64,000 nucleotides of DNA from the NCBI GenBank assembly GCA_963693315.1, contig OY856186.1, positions 377,335,597 to 377,399,596 of the forward strand, in the 5' to 3' direction. The notes under the pieces are model-generated. The model was not told where the DNA came from and did no database searches. It saw nothing but the letters and a program-made list of their open reading frames with translations. This DNA comes from Diogma glabrata (lineage: Eukaryota > Arthropoda > Insecta > Diptera > Cylindrotomidae). Positions 34,030 through 46,144 of the stretch are shown piece by piece. A program made the translations under genes and the position numbers. Numbering within the stretch: the stretch's first letter is position 1; each line of letters begins with the position of its first letter.

Positions 34030-35130
34030 TGACATTCCTGCATAGGATCTTGATGAAACGTTGGCAAATGATCCAGGTTCACTTGAAAAAAGATCTGGAT
34101 TCATTTCAAAATGGCGAGGTGTCTGCCGAACACCTCTAAGTTTAAATCTTCAATAACTTCTAATCCCGGCTTTCGATCTTATTGAAATTTGGTATATACG
34201 GTTTGTCCCTTCCGGATAAAAAGTTTTTTTTAATGTGTTTATCCCTACTGTAGCCTACAATTATATCAATCGATTTTCATGAAACGTTGGTAAAAACTTT
34301 TAAGTAACATGAGAAAGATTTTATCAGCTTTTGGAATATATTGGATAAAAGGTTGGTGGGTCTTCCATACAACAGGTGTTTTTTCCAACATGTTTTTTAT
34401 GTTTGTTAGGAGCATACAATCTTCGTTCGTGTATGAATTTTGATTTTTTTGCATCTTTGGAAAAAGATGCAAATATGTATGACAAGGAGTTGATTAGTTT
34501 TTGAGTGATATTGAACAAAGTGGTGGGGGGTCCACCGAGCACTTGTTTTTTTTAAAGCTCAATAACATCTGTATCTGATAATCGAATTGGATGAAACTTG
34601 GTACATAAGCATTTAGTATGGTTCAAAACAGTTCTACATCACAACTGCCGGTTTTTCACTTGCGGTAAAACATTTTTGTTTGCATTTTTTTCAGTGTCTT
34701 GATGAGGCTGTATAGTAGTCTGCAATAATGAGTGATTTGATTATGATGAAACTTATGAAAAAGGACTCAATTAGTGTGAGAAGATAATGATCAACCTTTG
34801 GGACACATTGATCAAAGGTGTGTGGGTCCACCATACAACTGCTGACTTTTCACACTGTGTTTTTAAAGTTTGTTGGGAGCAAACAGAGTTTGTTCCTTAA
34901 TCGATTTTGATGATACTTTGATAAAAGATGTAAATTTGCATGACAAAAAACTGATTAGTTTTTGGACAGGATTGGGATAAGTGATGGAGCGTCTCCGCTC
35001 GGACCTATTTATTTCAAACTTCAATAACATCAGTTCCTGACAATTGATTTTAAATAAACATGGTATATATGCTTAGAGTATAGCGGTTTGTCGCTTGCGC
35101 TACCGGCAAATTTTTTTTGTTTTCTATTCG
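34030..35130. repeat. Degenerate tandem modules of about 410-470 bp
   Basis: The anchor CTTCAATAAC(A/T)TC occurs at about 34148, 34558 and 35029. Each is followed by a GATAAT or GACAATTGATTTT-like block, (A/T)TTGGTA(T/C)ATA, and CACTTGCGGTA/CGCTTGCGCTACCGG-like words. Each module also carries CAT(A/-)CAAC and TGATGAAAC words. There are no codons of interest. The mirrored copy is at about 52110-53210. Confidence 0.65.
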
Positions 35131-35678
35131 TACAACAAGATTTAGTTCTGTTGGGTTACTACAGCTTTCTTAAATGTTTTTATAATTAGAACTACGCGAA
35201 TACGCTATAACATCGGTCACTAATTGAAGTATTTGATGGGTATTAGCTCACTATATATCCAGAACATTTTGTTTCCAGAGCTGTGGTAAAGTTAGCCTAT
35301 GCATCAGCTTCGCAATATTTGTTTATTGGTTTTATTTTAAACTCCTATTATAAAAATACATATTATTTGTGAATCAGTTAAAATTAGGTATCAATAATCA
35401 ACGGTTCTTAAAACATTAAATATGCCAACATTTTTTTATTGAATTGTATTCAAATATATGTCTAAATTAAAATATAGTTAAAGTTGTTAAAATAAAATGT
35501 TAATGATTTACCGTTAGAACAAGATCCACTTTTACAAGGTATTGGCCTGTTTGCATCTTTATCAGAAATAAACTCAAAAAAAAGTTGAGTTGAATGAAGA
35601 TACTGTTCATTTAAAGTAACCTCACAAAGTCCTATTACTGATTAATTAATTTTCAATCTTCCGTAAACACAACAAGAC

Positions 35679-36201
35679 CCTGGTTAAACATTCCAATTCA
35701 AACCTATTGAATCCTATTAAATCCAATATAATTTCAATAGGATTAAATTGGATTGAATTGGTTTAATAGGAAGACTTCGATCTACCAACTAAAATTCAAT
35801 CGGAATGAATGGGATTTAACAGGAAAAGAAGTTCTGTAGGATTCTAAAGGAAATTTCCAATTGAATTTCAATCGGAAATCAAGAGATTCAATAGGAAAAA
35901 GGAACTTAGAAAAAAATTAAACAATCTTATAAATTTAACAGGATTTAATTGGAAAAGATTTAATAGGAATGAATAGGATTAATCGGAATTCTGCAATGGA
36001 AATTTCCAATTAATTCCTATTAATATACATTTCCTATAGATTCCGGTTGAAAAATAAAATAGAGATATTTAACAGGAATGAATAGGATTGTATTGGAAAT
36101 AGATTTTTTGAATAGGAATTAATTGAAAATTCCCAATGCAGAATTCCCATTAATCCAATTAATTTTTTTCAATTGGTTTCAATTGTAATGTTTAACCAGG
36201 G
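35679..36201. mobile_element. Small inverted-repeat element, CCCTGGTTAAACATT ends (left arm copy)
   Basis: The left end CCCTGGTTAAACATTCCAATT and the complement of the right end, CCCTGGTTAAACATTACAATT, are near-identical over 20 bases. The interior is almost entirely permuted AATAGGAATTAATTGGA-type words. 523 bp, no ORF; target duplication not resolved. The mirrored copy is at 51057-51566. Confidence 0.75.
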
Positions 36202-36450
36202 ATATATATATATGTACATTAACATATTATATGGTTATTTAACTCAATGAAATTTATGTAAAACCTCCTATTCAGTGTTGCTCATCTTTACATTTTTTTA
36301 TTTCATTAAGAATGCATAATATGGTCATAATAGCAAACGTTATGCAGAACTCGTTAAAATTACCATCTACCATCTTCTAACTTTTAAACCAAATGACTAA
36401 ATTACCAAATATTGTATGAAATGTAAAAATAAAAAAAAAACATAAAAAAA

Positions 36451-36529
36451 CAGGATTTGAACCCATGCTAAGCTAAAAATAGCAAACGAATATTACTGTG
36501 TCGCCTTAACGCTCACCATCACGTCAGAC
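36451..36529 (-). pseudogene. tRNA-Ser-like sequence in left arm
   Basis: Reverse complement of 50525-50603; see that entry. A-box-like GGTGAGCGTTAAGGCG and B-box-like GGGTTCAAATCCTG, followed by a T run. Confidence 0.5.
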
Positions 36530-37623
36530 TTGTAATTGTGTAAATATATTTAATAATTTTAAGCCAAAATAATGATTATTCGTGTAATCTGCAATATACG
36601 ATCGAATTCAATTCGATGTGAGAGACAATGGAATCAATATCTAAATCGGGAATCGATATCTAAAATAAATGGGTGAAACACCTTTTTACCGACCTGATAC
36701 AGTTTTTCCCCATAAAAAACTCAAAACCAAACCGTTATCTTCAAACACAAACTTAAACAATTCTTCTGGTTATGTAACAAACAATCCAGACCTATATATT
36801 CTAACAAACCCGTTGGTCAAAATTCCAACAATTCTTTAATTCCGTTAAATAAAAACTCAAAATTTTCATCAAACATTTTTGATGAAAATCCAAACGATCT
36901 GAAAAAAAAACGTTTGATTTTAGAGGTTGAAGAATAACAAGCAACAATTTATGTGAAATATGTTTACAATAGTAAGTGAATGTAAAAAAATCTACCTATT
37001 GCAATTTTGGCCTCTGATCCGATTATCATGTCATATATATGGCACTAAAATTTTTCCAAAATGCCGAGATGACGCACACTGAATTTTTTTATAAAATCTA
37101 CGGAAAAGTACGTTTATGCATGTGTGAATGTATACATCAATATCCTCTCTTTAAATGTTCATAATATTGGTGTTTTCTAAAAATATGGTCAAGGTTTTAT
37201 GATTGAATGACAAAATATTGTGTATGTACATTATTTTTAAGTAGACAAGGTCAAATAATATTTAATATTTCTTTTAGTTTTTTTGGGAGAATATGTATTT
37301 CATATTTGGGTTATGGATTTTTTTTTGTTGTCATAGGTTAGTTACAAAATTTTACATTTTTGGAATCTGCTTTTATTATTAAATGGAATAACATATATTT
37401 TATTGATATCGGTCGTTTACCAAATAAATTTAAATAGGTTTTGATTTTGTTTGAGTTTGCAGTCATATATAGTCATGCATTTTAGGGTGGTCCACTACTT
37501 CATGGGTTAAAAGAGCGGTGAACTGAAATCACCAATTATTCACATTGTGAAAATTTACATTGAATACAAGAATAGGCATTTTAATATATAAATAAAATAA
37601 ATGAAAATAAATGGGTGAAATAT

Positions 37624-37824
37624 CAATTTACCAACTGAAATAAATTTAATTAAAAATAAAACCCTCCACAAATTTGTTGAACAGTTCATTTAGATCCAAA
37701 CGATCTCAAAAATTATTGGTTAAGTATTACTCACTATGCCCTTGAAAATAAAATTGATTATAAACTCAACGCAACCCCAATCAACAAAGAAATGAAATTT
37801 GTGCATAGTTTTAACCAACCGTTT
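37624..37824. other. Start of palindrome spacer
   Basis: Just inside the left arm. Words TTTACC(A/G)AC..GA and CCAAACGATCT repeat, in diverged form, the arm segment 36668-36930. Confidence 0.5.
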
Positions 37825-37827
37825 TTA

Positions 37828-38051
37828 GGCCCGCTATACACTTGAGCTAAGCTATGCAAACTATGCGAACTATGTTTTTTGTTTATAACGTAATTATACA
37901 AAAAAACATTACAGAAACATAACATTTAAAAAATAAAATCAAAACAGAAACATTACATTTTTTTAGAAAATCATTATTTGCATTAAAACATTATTTTTTT
38001 AAAAATAAGTTCGCATAGTTCGCATAGTTTAGCCCAAGTGTATAGCGGGCC
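37828..38051. mobile_element. PIF/Harbinger-type MITE, 224 bp
   Basis: Inverted ends GGCCCGCTATACACTTG (left) and its complement CAAGTGTATAGCGGGCC (right), continuing as GAGCTAAGCTATG/GGGCTAAACTATG. Flanked by the 3-bp direct repeat TTA (37825-37827 and 38052-38054), the target typical of PIF/Harbinger. The interior is AT-rich and non-coding. Confidence 0.8.
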
Positions 38052-38054
38052 TTA

Positions 38055-38727
38055 AGGTCGTTTGAATTTTGATCAACAATTATTAAAGCTCGTTGGTTGG
38101 CATAGGCGTAACTAGGTAAAGGCCCAGAGGGCCCGGCCTCCCCTATACGAATTTTGGCCCCCCCTAGAAAATGAAATTAGTGAAACATATATGTTATGTC
38201 TGTTAGAGAAAATGAAATTGTATTTTTTAACCAAGTAAATAACTTTTTACAATTATTTCTAAAGAGAATTAGTGGTTGTGATATATGATCACTGCCACTG
38301 GAAAAAACCATCTACCATTAAAGTATTGGAATCAATAAAATCGAACTAGATTTTGACAATTTTAAAAAACTTACAGTTCATACCATTGATCTTCGTTTCA
38401 AATTAATAAGTAAATTTCAACTTAAAAAAGTTGGTCATTTCTCGAGAGGGTTAGGCGACAGAGGTCCATTCTCCAAACCAAAAATGTTGTCAAAAGTGCA
38501 GTAGGGAGCAAATTTTGGGATTACGGGATTGCCATATCTATTTATTTATTTATTACTCCATTAACAATTCAATACTGAATATCCCAAAGATGAAGTTCCC
38601 AAAAATTTCCAATTTACTTGATTTTTCGCTTTTCGTCGCCAAAAACAGCTCGCATGTTGAACAATGCTTTCCTTCCATCTTCTTTTAGGTTGACCCCTAC
38701 TTTTCTTGCTTGTTGGTGTCCAAGCCT
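38055..38727. other. Mostly unassigned; possible hAT-type end near 38102
   Basis: CATAGGCGTAACTAGG followed by a C-rich run (GGCCC repeats) resembles the left end of some hAT elements. No partner end or transposase was found. Nothing else is recognised in this stretch. Confidence 0.3.
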
Positions 38728-39018
38728 CTATAATTGATGGTGTTTGATCTGGAGGATACCTTGCAACATGGCCAGCTCAGTTCTGCATTTCAATTCATTC
38801 GTTGTAGATACAACGTCTTTCACTTTGGTTTTCCTTCGGATCTTCTGATTGCTTATTTTGTCTGATATTCTTATCTTCAGCATAGATCTCTCCATATTCC
38901 TCTGAGCAACAGCTAGTTTGTTCTTATCATCTTCAGTTAAAGCCCATGTTTGAGAGCCATAAGGGAACACGGGAAGGATACAAGAGTCATATAATAAGCA
39001 GCAGTAAATCTTCTTAAA
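38728..39018 (-). pseudogene. RTE-like LINE reverse-transcriptase C-terminal fragment
   Basis: The reverse strand reads YDSCILPVFPYGSQTWALTE, then LAVAQRNMERSMLKI and RRKTKVKDVV. This is the conserved segment after the reverse-transcriptase domain in RTE/BovB-like endonuclease-reverse transcriptases (YGSETW..L, AQRAMERSMLG, RTKVTDV). Only about 95 codons remain, with no catalytic domain. It abuts LINE-B1 at its upstream edge. Confidence 0.7.
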
Positions 39019-39021
39019 ACT

Positions 39022-39570
39022 GATAACCTTCTGCCTAAAGCACTCAATACTAAAAACATACTTAATGAGAATGTGATTGTCTCCAACAAGTCTCAGGCTA
39101 ATTTGTCGTCACAGTCTGATCGTCATGTGAGTAAAAGAATTAATATCAATCGGCCTCCACATAAGTTGCTGTCTTATCAGGGTAATACTGAATATGATGG
39201 AATAGTTGGCACTGCGTCTATGAATAAGACGATTCGCTCTGTGGAAACAATTCATTATAAGCATCTTTATGTCACCAGACTTGATCCGAAAACTAAAATT
39301 GATGATTTGGTATTCTACATCAAGAGCAAGATAAACATTGACGATAATAAGAAATTTTCTATTCGTCCATTGATACCGAGAAATGTTGAACTCAGTCGCT
39401 TAAATTTTATTTCATTCAAGATCGGTCTTACTGAGGACTTATTTGATTTGGCACTAAACGCTACCATCTGGCCTAAAGGTGTTTTGGTTGGTCAGTTTAT
39501 CGATCGTCCTAAAACATCATCTTCTTCAAAAAACTTGGAACGAAACAACTTTTGCGATCCAGCGTCGTAA
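39022..39570 (+). pseudogene. LINE-B1 ORF1, C-terminal part
   Basis: Open frame containing HLYVTRLDPKTKIDDLVFYI, SIRPLIPRNVELSRLNF, SFKIGL and ATIWPKGVLVGQFID. It parallels the C-terminal half of the copy 2 ORF1 (WIFISRLNAEVTVEEVTKFL, SSFKFNV, SAWPSEVLVKEF). The N-terminal zinc finger is missing through truncation. ORF2 follows with a short overlap, as in copy 2. It is an RNA-binding-type ORF1 product of a CR1/jockey-like LINE; inactive. Confidence 0.7.
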
Positions 39571-42500
39571 GAGATGATAATGCTGCCGGTCAATATAATA
39601 ATGCTTTTTTAGATCTAAATCATATATGTAAAAATACTCTTCAAATTCATTTCAACAACTCTAGTGGTATTCGATCCAAGGCAGATAAAATTTATATGTC
39701 CGCTTTGAATACCAATTTTGATGTTGTTGCTTTAGTCGAAACCTCACTGACATGCAGCTTTAACTCCGAAGAATTTTTTACTGAAAACTATCTAGTGTTT
39801 CGTCGGGATAGATATATATGTGAAGAACTAAAGGGTGGTGGAATTTTAATTGCAATTAAAGCCAATCTCCAATCTGCTGTCGTGTATACGTCAACTAGCG
39901 AGCTTGAGTTTCTAGCTGTAAAAATCAAGCGTGGCCGGAAATGGATTTATTTGTGTGCAGCCTATATTCGTCCAAGGAGTTCACGTGAAACTTACATGAA
40001 ACTAATTGATTCAGTTGCCACAGTTTTAACTTTAATGGATGAATCGGATAAAATTATTGTACTTGGTGACTTTAATTTACCACTTATTGAATGGTTTTGG
40101 GTGAATGAAGACGAATTTTCTTCTACGTCAACCAATGAAATGTCTAATGAATTTTTAGATAATCTTACTAGTTTTGGACTTAAACAGTATAATCGCATCT
40201 TTAACAATCAAAATAGAATGTTGGATCTCATTTTTTCTTCATGTGATCAGCTTGCAGTCTCTTTATTTTTTATTTTTTTTTTTTTTAATACAATGTGTTG
40301 TGTAGTAGGAATTACAATATGTGTCACAATAACACATAAAAACCTTTTAAGACCAAGGTCCCACAACAACATAAGTTCAAAGGTGTTGATGGACGTAAAT
40401 CTTTCTTTTTTTTGTTTTTTTTATATTTTTTGTTAAAGAATGGAAAACTAAACAAAAAATCCTATCACTGACAAAATATGACATAGGCCAATATTTTATG
40501 ATAGAATAGAGCAAATTAAAGTAAATTAAAAGGTAAATAGCAAATTTTTACAAAAATTTGCTGGAACAAAACAAAAATGTAGTTGCCAATAATCCAGCCG
40601 GTTGCATATTCCTTGATACTGTGACGCACAGTCTTTCTTAATGATTGAAGCCCACACAAAGTTATATGAAGGCTCCTTTCTTCAAGAAAGCAATAGCCTC
40701 TCATCATCAAGGATTATTTCACAGCTAAGATTGAGGGTGCTACCGTTGACTGAATACAGTTCATCCGCCACCACCCCTAAGATGTCACCTTGGCTAGTGA
40801 TATCTCACTACTATTGCCAGTGGTATGTGATATCTCACGTTAACTCGTATGTCAATAGCAGGGACTGGAGTACGCGGGGTTGTCACACCCGTAGATCGAA
40901 AATTAAAAAAAAAATTTCAAAACAATAAAAACTGATCCCTCCATGCGGGAAGATTTCGCGGGCTGCTCTAGTATTTATCATAAACCGTTACAATTGGAAT
41001 TAAATTTTATTGACTGTGTTGAAAATATTGATAATTCATTTCCGTATTTTAATTTTTCTAAGGGTGATTATAGTTCTTTTAATTTGTTCTTGAATTCCAT
41101 TGATTGGTTTTCTTTATTTAACGGTCTTAATGTAAATGATTGTGTATGTAAATTTGATGGAATTTTAAAAAATGGGATAAATAAATTTGTTCCTGTTTGT
41201 CATAGTATTGAGTCATATCGGGAACCATGGTTTAATAAAAAGTTAATTAATCTAAGAAATCGCCGTGTTAAAGCTCAAAATGTTTACAAGAACAACCAAA
41301 CCACTTCTGCTTACTCTACTTTTTGTATTTGTCGTAATAAATTTAAAACTTTGAATAATTTTTTGTATAAATCATATATGTTGCAGATTGAATCAGAAAT
41401 TTCAATTAATCCTAAGAATTTTTGGTCATTTATCGACTCAAAGCGAAAAACTAATGGCTATCCTAAGACTATTAACTTAAATGATGTTTATGCTTCAAAC
41501 CCTGAAGATATCTGTAATTTATTTGCGTCCTATTTTAAAACAGTGAATTGCTCTGAAGATGGCGATTCAAACTCCCCATTTACTTGCTCTTCATCTGGTA
41601 GTCCTTACAACCACTTGCAATTTTCCATGGATGAAATCATTGAAGGATTGAATGAACTTGACATCTCTAAAGGTGCTGGGCCATATGGCTTGCCTCCTAT
41701 CCTATTCAAGAGTTGCTTATGTTCTGTGGCTGGTCCACTAATGTTAATTTTCAACAAGAGCTTATCCACCGGTATATTTCCAGAAACTTGGAAGCTGTCT
41801 TTCATAAGGCCAATTTTCAAATCTGGTAAGCGTGATGATATTAGTAAATACAGAGGTATTGCTTTAATTTCAGTGTTGCCGAAGTTTTTTGAAAAACTAG
41901 TTAAACATTTTTTGGAATTTCATATTAAAAAGTTTATTGCTCAAGAACAACATGGTTTTTTATCTGGACGTTCAATTACCACTAATTTAGTGTTATTCTC
42001 GCGTTATATCTCGGATGCACTGCAAAACTTTGAGCAAGTTGATGTTGTATACACTGATTTTAGCAGTGCGTTTGATAAGGTTAAACACCCTAAATTATTA
42101 CTCAAGCTTGACAAACTTGATTGTGAAATGATTCCTATTAAATGGATTTCATCGTATCTATCCCAGCGTACGCAGTATGTCAAAATTGGTAGTTATTGTC
42201 CAACGACTTTTAAAGTAACTTCTGGTGTACCGCAACGTAGTCATCTTGGACCTTTGCTTTTCATTTTATTTATTAATGATGTTTGTCACTGTTTTAAATT
42301 TCTTAAATTTCTATTATATGCAGATGATATGAAAGTCTATATTACTATAAAATCAATCACTGATACAATTAATTTCCAAAGTGATTTGAATAGATTACAT
42401 ATTTGGACTGTAGAAAATGAGCTGTTTTTGAATATCTCTAAATGTAAAATTATGTCAATTTTTAAAAACAAATCACCTATCTTAGTTACTTATCATTTCT

Positions 42501-42948
42501 GCAATAATAGTTTAGAACGTGTATATAAGCTCAAAGATTTAGGTATTATTTTCACAGCTTCATACTCATTTAATGATCATTTTGATTATATGATTGGACG
42601 AGCTAATTCAATGCTAGGGTTCATCAAACGTAATACTAAAGATTTCTGTGATCCATTAACGCTCAAAACACTTTATTGTGCATATGTCAGATCAATTTTG
42701 GAATATGGTTCTGTAATCTGGAATCCGCTGTATGTTATCCATTCGACACGAATTGAAAGCGTGCAGAAAATGTTTCTTATTTTTGCTTTGAATAGATTGC
42801 CTTCAAATAAAACTTTTCAGTTTTCTTTAGAACCTTATGCAAGTCTATTAGAGCTTTTGACTTTGAAGACGCTGTATAAGAGAAGAGAGGTTGCTTGTGC
42901 GATTTTTGCTAGAGATGTTTTGTGTTGTCGGATCGATTGCTCAAATTT
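39552..42948 (+). pseudogene. LINE-B1 ORF2 (endonuclease-reverse transcriptase), broken
   Basis: The endonuclease part is at 39552-40255: HFNNSSGIRSKADKIY, VALVETSLT, FRRDRY, KGGGILIAI, VLGDFNLPLIEW and LDLIFSSCD. After the inserted LINE-A derivative it continues at 40943-42948 with PWFNKKLINLRNRR, the reverse transcriptase (ISKGAGPYGLPPILFK, FIRPIFKSGK, GFLSGRSITTNLV, YTDFSSAFDKV, catalytic LLYADDMKVY) and VRSILEYGSVIWNP. The usual GVPQGS motif reads GVPQRS, a likely damaging change. The frame ends in the tail of LINE-B2. About 70-80% of the normal domain content is present. Confidence 0.82.
40259..40940 (-). mobile_element. ORF-less deletion derivative of LINE-A
   Basis: It starts (3' end, + coordinates) with a T run and AATACAATGTGTTGTGTAG, matching the LINE-A 3' end. 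After about 130 bp it switches, within a T-rich run near 40400-40440, to the LINE-A 5' leader (AAAAAATCCTATCA, ACAAAATATGACATA, GCCAGTGGTATGTGATATCTC, GGGACTGGAGTACGCGGGGT). It ends near GATCCCTCC. Almost the entire 1007-codon ORF is missing, while both ends needed for transcription and retrotransposition remain. Inserted in LINE-B1 ORF2. Confidence 0.8.
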
Positions 42949-43171
42949 ATTTATTTATTTATTTATTCATCAGCAGTACAGAGTACCATAGATTACATTA
43001 GTTAAAATAAAAAGAAGAAAAATAAAAGAAATAAAACAATCAAACGTAATAGCTATAGAACAAACAATAAAAACAGAATTTTATATAAACATAAAATAAA
43101 AAATTAAAAATACTGATAATAAAATTTAGTGAAAACAACGATCTATCTAATCTAATGAAAACAACGATATA

Positions 43172-46144
43172 TCAAATATTCAATAATTTTGACCTTATCA
43201 AGTTTTTAAAAACTCTTCTGGATATATTAAAATCGAAAACGTCTGAAAAGAAATTAAAATTCCGGATTATATTGAACAATGGATCACTTTGACCAAAATT
43301 AGTTCGTCTATAAGGGGGCTTAATAAAACTCGATATTGTGCGTAAAGACCGTCCAGGAGCATAGATGTTCAGTTGTTGTAATATATTTGGACGATCAATG
43401 GTGTTAGTCAAAATATCGCCAGCAAAGATTGCAGAGGCTATGCGCCGCCTATTGTCAAGAGTTTCAATGTTCAACAGCATGCATCGACCTTCATAGGGTG
43501 GCAGAATATAATGCGGTAATGCATTATTCTTCGGCAAACGACGAAGAGCGTAACGTAAAAACTTTTTCTGTACACTCTCAATTCTTTTAGAGTGGTTGTC
43601 GTAATATGGAGACCAAACTACCGACGCATATTCCAAAATAGATCTAACGAAGCAACAGTACATGTTTCGCACAGTATAGGGATCTTAAAATTCTTTTGAA
43701 TTTCTGATCATAAAACCCAACATACAATTCGCCCTTGTAATAATTTTATTAATATGATCGCTGAAAGACAGATTGTATTTGAAATAAACACCTAGGTCTT
43801 GTATAGCAAATACTCGATGTACTAGACTACTGTTAAGGTAATAGTCATTGTATGTAATTGATCTTGTACGGTGAAAGGTTAACGTATAACATTTAAGCAC
43901 ATTCAGATGGAGTAGGTTATCAGCGCACCATGCACAAAAACGATTTAATTCTTCCTGAAGTAACTTTGTATCAAGCTCGTTTAAGATTACTTTATAAATT
44001 TTCATGTCGTCGGCATAAATTAGTACCTTGCAGAAATTAAAACAAGAGACAACATCGTTTATAAATAACAAAAACAGTAGAGGTCCAAGATGACTACCCT
44101 GTGGCACACCAGAATTAACGAGAAACTCAAATGATTTAAAAGAGACAATTTTAACGTATTGTCTTCTGTTTTTTAAGTATGACGAGATCCAACGAATGGG
44201 TATTTCAGCACATTCCAATCTATCCAGTTTCTCAACCATGATATCGTGATCGATTGTGTCGAAGGCCTTTTTAAAATCAGAAAAAATGACGTCAACTTGC
44301 AATCCAGAGTCCAACGCTTGAGATACGTCAGTAGTTAGTATCGCTAGGTTAGTTGTGGTAGATCTTCTAGGGTAGAAGCCATGCTGACAAGGTGATATAT
44401 ATTTTTTGGTATGAAAAAGTATATAATTTCTTATTATACTTTCAAATAGCTTAGGAATAAGTATTGCAATCCCCCGATAGCTTTCGATATCATCCTTACG
44501 TCCAGTTTTTTTGAAAATTGGCGTAATGTGAGAAAGCTTCCAGACACATGGAAAAATGCCAGATGACAGACTTCTGTTAAATATTTTGAGTAGCGGATTT
44601 ACTAAAGAAGTAGCACATTTCTTTAAAAAGATAGGCGGTATATTGTCTGGGCCAGCACCCTTGCTTGTGTCTAGAGCATTCAACGCTAACAATATGTCTG
44701 ATTCGGTTATTTGAAATCCCAAGAAATTTCCGTCAGTTAACAATATCTCTGTTTCGTTATGCGAGTTACTTCGTGATGTATTGGATGTATAAACATTTTT
44801 AAAGAAGTCAGCAAAAAAATTGCATATAATATTTTGATCGCTAGATGATTCCAATTTATACGACATGAATGACGGATAACCATTAGACTCCCTTTTTAAG
44901 TTAATAAATTGCCAAAACCTTTGAGGATTATCATGAATATCCGACTCCACATCAAGTAAATAGTTGTTATATAAGAATTTATTGAGTGTTTTAAATTCCG
45001 TGCGAAGATAATTGTAAATCTGGTAACTTAATTCGTCTTGCAGTAGCTTATACTTCTTATGTGCCTTATGCATACGATTTTTTAAATTCATTAATTCTTT
45101 GTTAAACCACGGTTGACGAGAATTTGAAGTAGTAGTTCGAAATTTAGGAACAAGATCAGTAATTCCATTGTTCAATATATCGTAAAAACGCGCAACAATC
45201 AGATTTAAATCCTCCTCCTGCTCAATAAAGTTCCAGTCAATGGTATCCAGGAGAGTATTGATTGAACTGTAATCGGCCTTCCTAAAATTAAATGAGAAAT
45301 TGTTATAATAGCTATCCCTATCATTGTTATCAAATTTATAAAAAAATATTTGAATATGTAGTGGCGTATGAAAAGGACTAACTGAATCAGCTAGGTCCTC
45401 ACATGTAGAAATACGTGTATCAAGTTCCAAGGATGAAAACACAAGATCCAGTAAATGTCCGTAGTTATTGTTAAATTTGTTGATTTGTTTAGTTCCAAAC
45501 CCAAAAATAATATCTAGAATTGCACTTTGACTATCATTACTATTGGTTGGAGTAATTTCATCGTCTAATGTCACCCACTTTAATGTTGGGAAGTTGAAAT
45601 CACCTGCGAATATAATTTCGTCGTTTTCCAGAATTATTGAACTTATGTCGTTCTCCAAAATTTCAGCCAGGGTTGCATAAGATACTGAAGATGAATCAAA
45701 AGGTAGATATAACGCGATAATCAAAAAAGACTTGTTGACAAAGTTTAATCTGACTGCTATATGCTCGATTTTACAACTGCTTGTGTATACAATTTCAGAT
45801 TTATGCTGGTTAGAGACAGCCATTACTATACCACCACCACGAAGTACAGAATCTATATGCTCGTGTCGATCTCTTCGAAAAATTGTATATGAAGACGAAA
45901 AAAATTCCTCTGAGCTGATTGATTTGACAAGCCATGTTTCAACGATTATAATAACATCATAGTGACCATCTTGTGTGTTCAAAAATATTTTGTTTGATTT
46001 AGATCTAATGCCACTTGAATTATGATAGTAGATTGATAAAATGTCTGGAGAAAATTGAGTGCTCCTGTCTACGGCTAAAGACAAAGAAGAAACAGTAGAA
46101 GTTATAGCTGGATGGTCATTAGTGTATGTTATTTTCGATTGCAT
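43172..46144 (-). pseudogene. LINE-B2 ORF2, endonuclease-reverse transcriptase with one in-frame stop
   Basis: The frame from ATG 46144 runs 819 codons, has one stop at 43685-43687, and continues in the same frame for about 170 codons. Endonuclease: YYHNSSGIRSKSNKIF, IIVETWLV, GGGIVMAV, IIFAGDFNFPTLKW. Reverse transcriptase: TSKGAGPDNIPPIFLK, ITPIFKKTGRKDDI, GFYPRRSTTTNLA, FSDFKKAFDTIDH, GVPQGSHLGPLLF and catalytic LIYADDMKIY. The C-terminal part after the stop has VRSILEYASVVWSPYY and LDNRRRIASAIFAGDIL. All catalytic motifs lie before the stop. ATG 46144 overlaps the ORF1 end by 16 bp, suggesting coupled translation. Confidence 0.88.

Larger units (their letters stand above)
34005..37623 (+). 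repeat. Left arm of a large inverted repeat (palindrome)
   Basis: Returns in reverse complement at 47103-53239. Sampled blocks of 50-280 bp agree at about 97-100%; for example 34266-34542 encodes exactly the same shadow peptides as 52702-52978. Contents outward-in: about 410-470 bp tandem modules, a 523-bp element with CCCTGG ends, a tRNA-like segment and a repeat with TCTACCTATTG. The inner edge is GGGTGAAATAT (37623). The outer edge cannot be seen because the other arm is interrupted by LINE-C at the position equal to 34005. Confidence 0.93.
39019..42948 (+). mobile_element. LINE-B copy 1, 5'-truncated and interrupted
   Basis: A forward-strand LINE with the ORF1 C-terminal part and ORF2. 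It starts abruptly next to the RTE scrap. It is interrupted by the LINE-A deletion derivative (40259-40940) and cut off at 42948 by the 3' tail of LINE-B copy 2. Its own 3' end was not found on the far side of copy 2, so it was lost. Confidence 0.82.
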
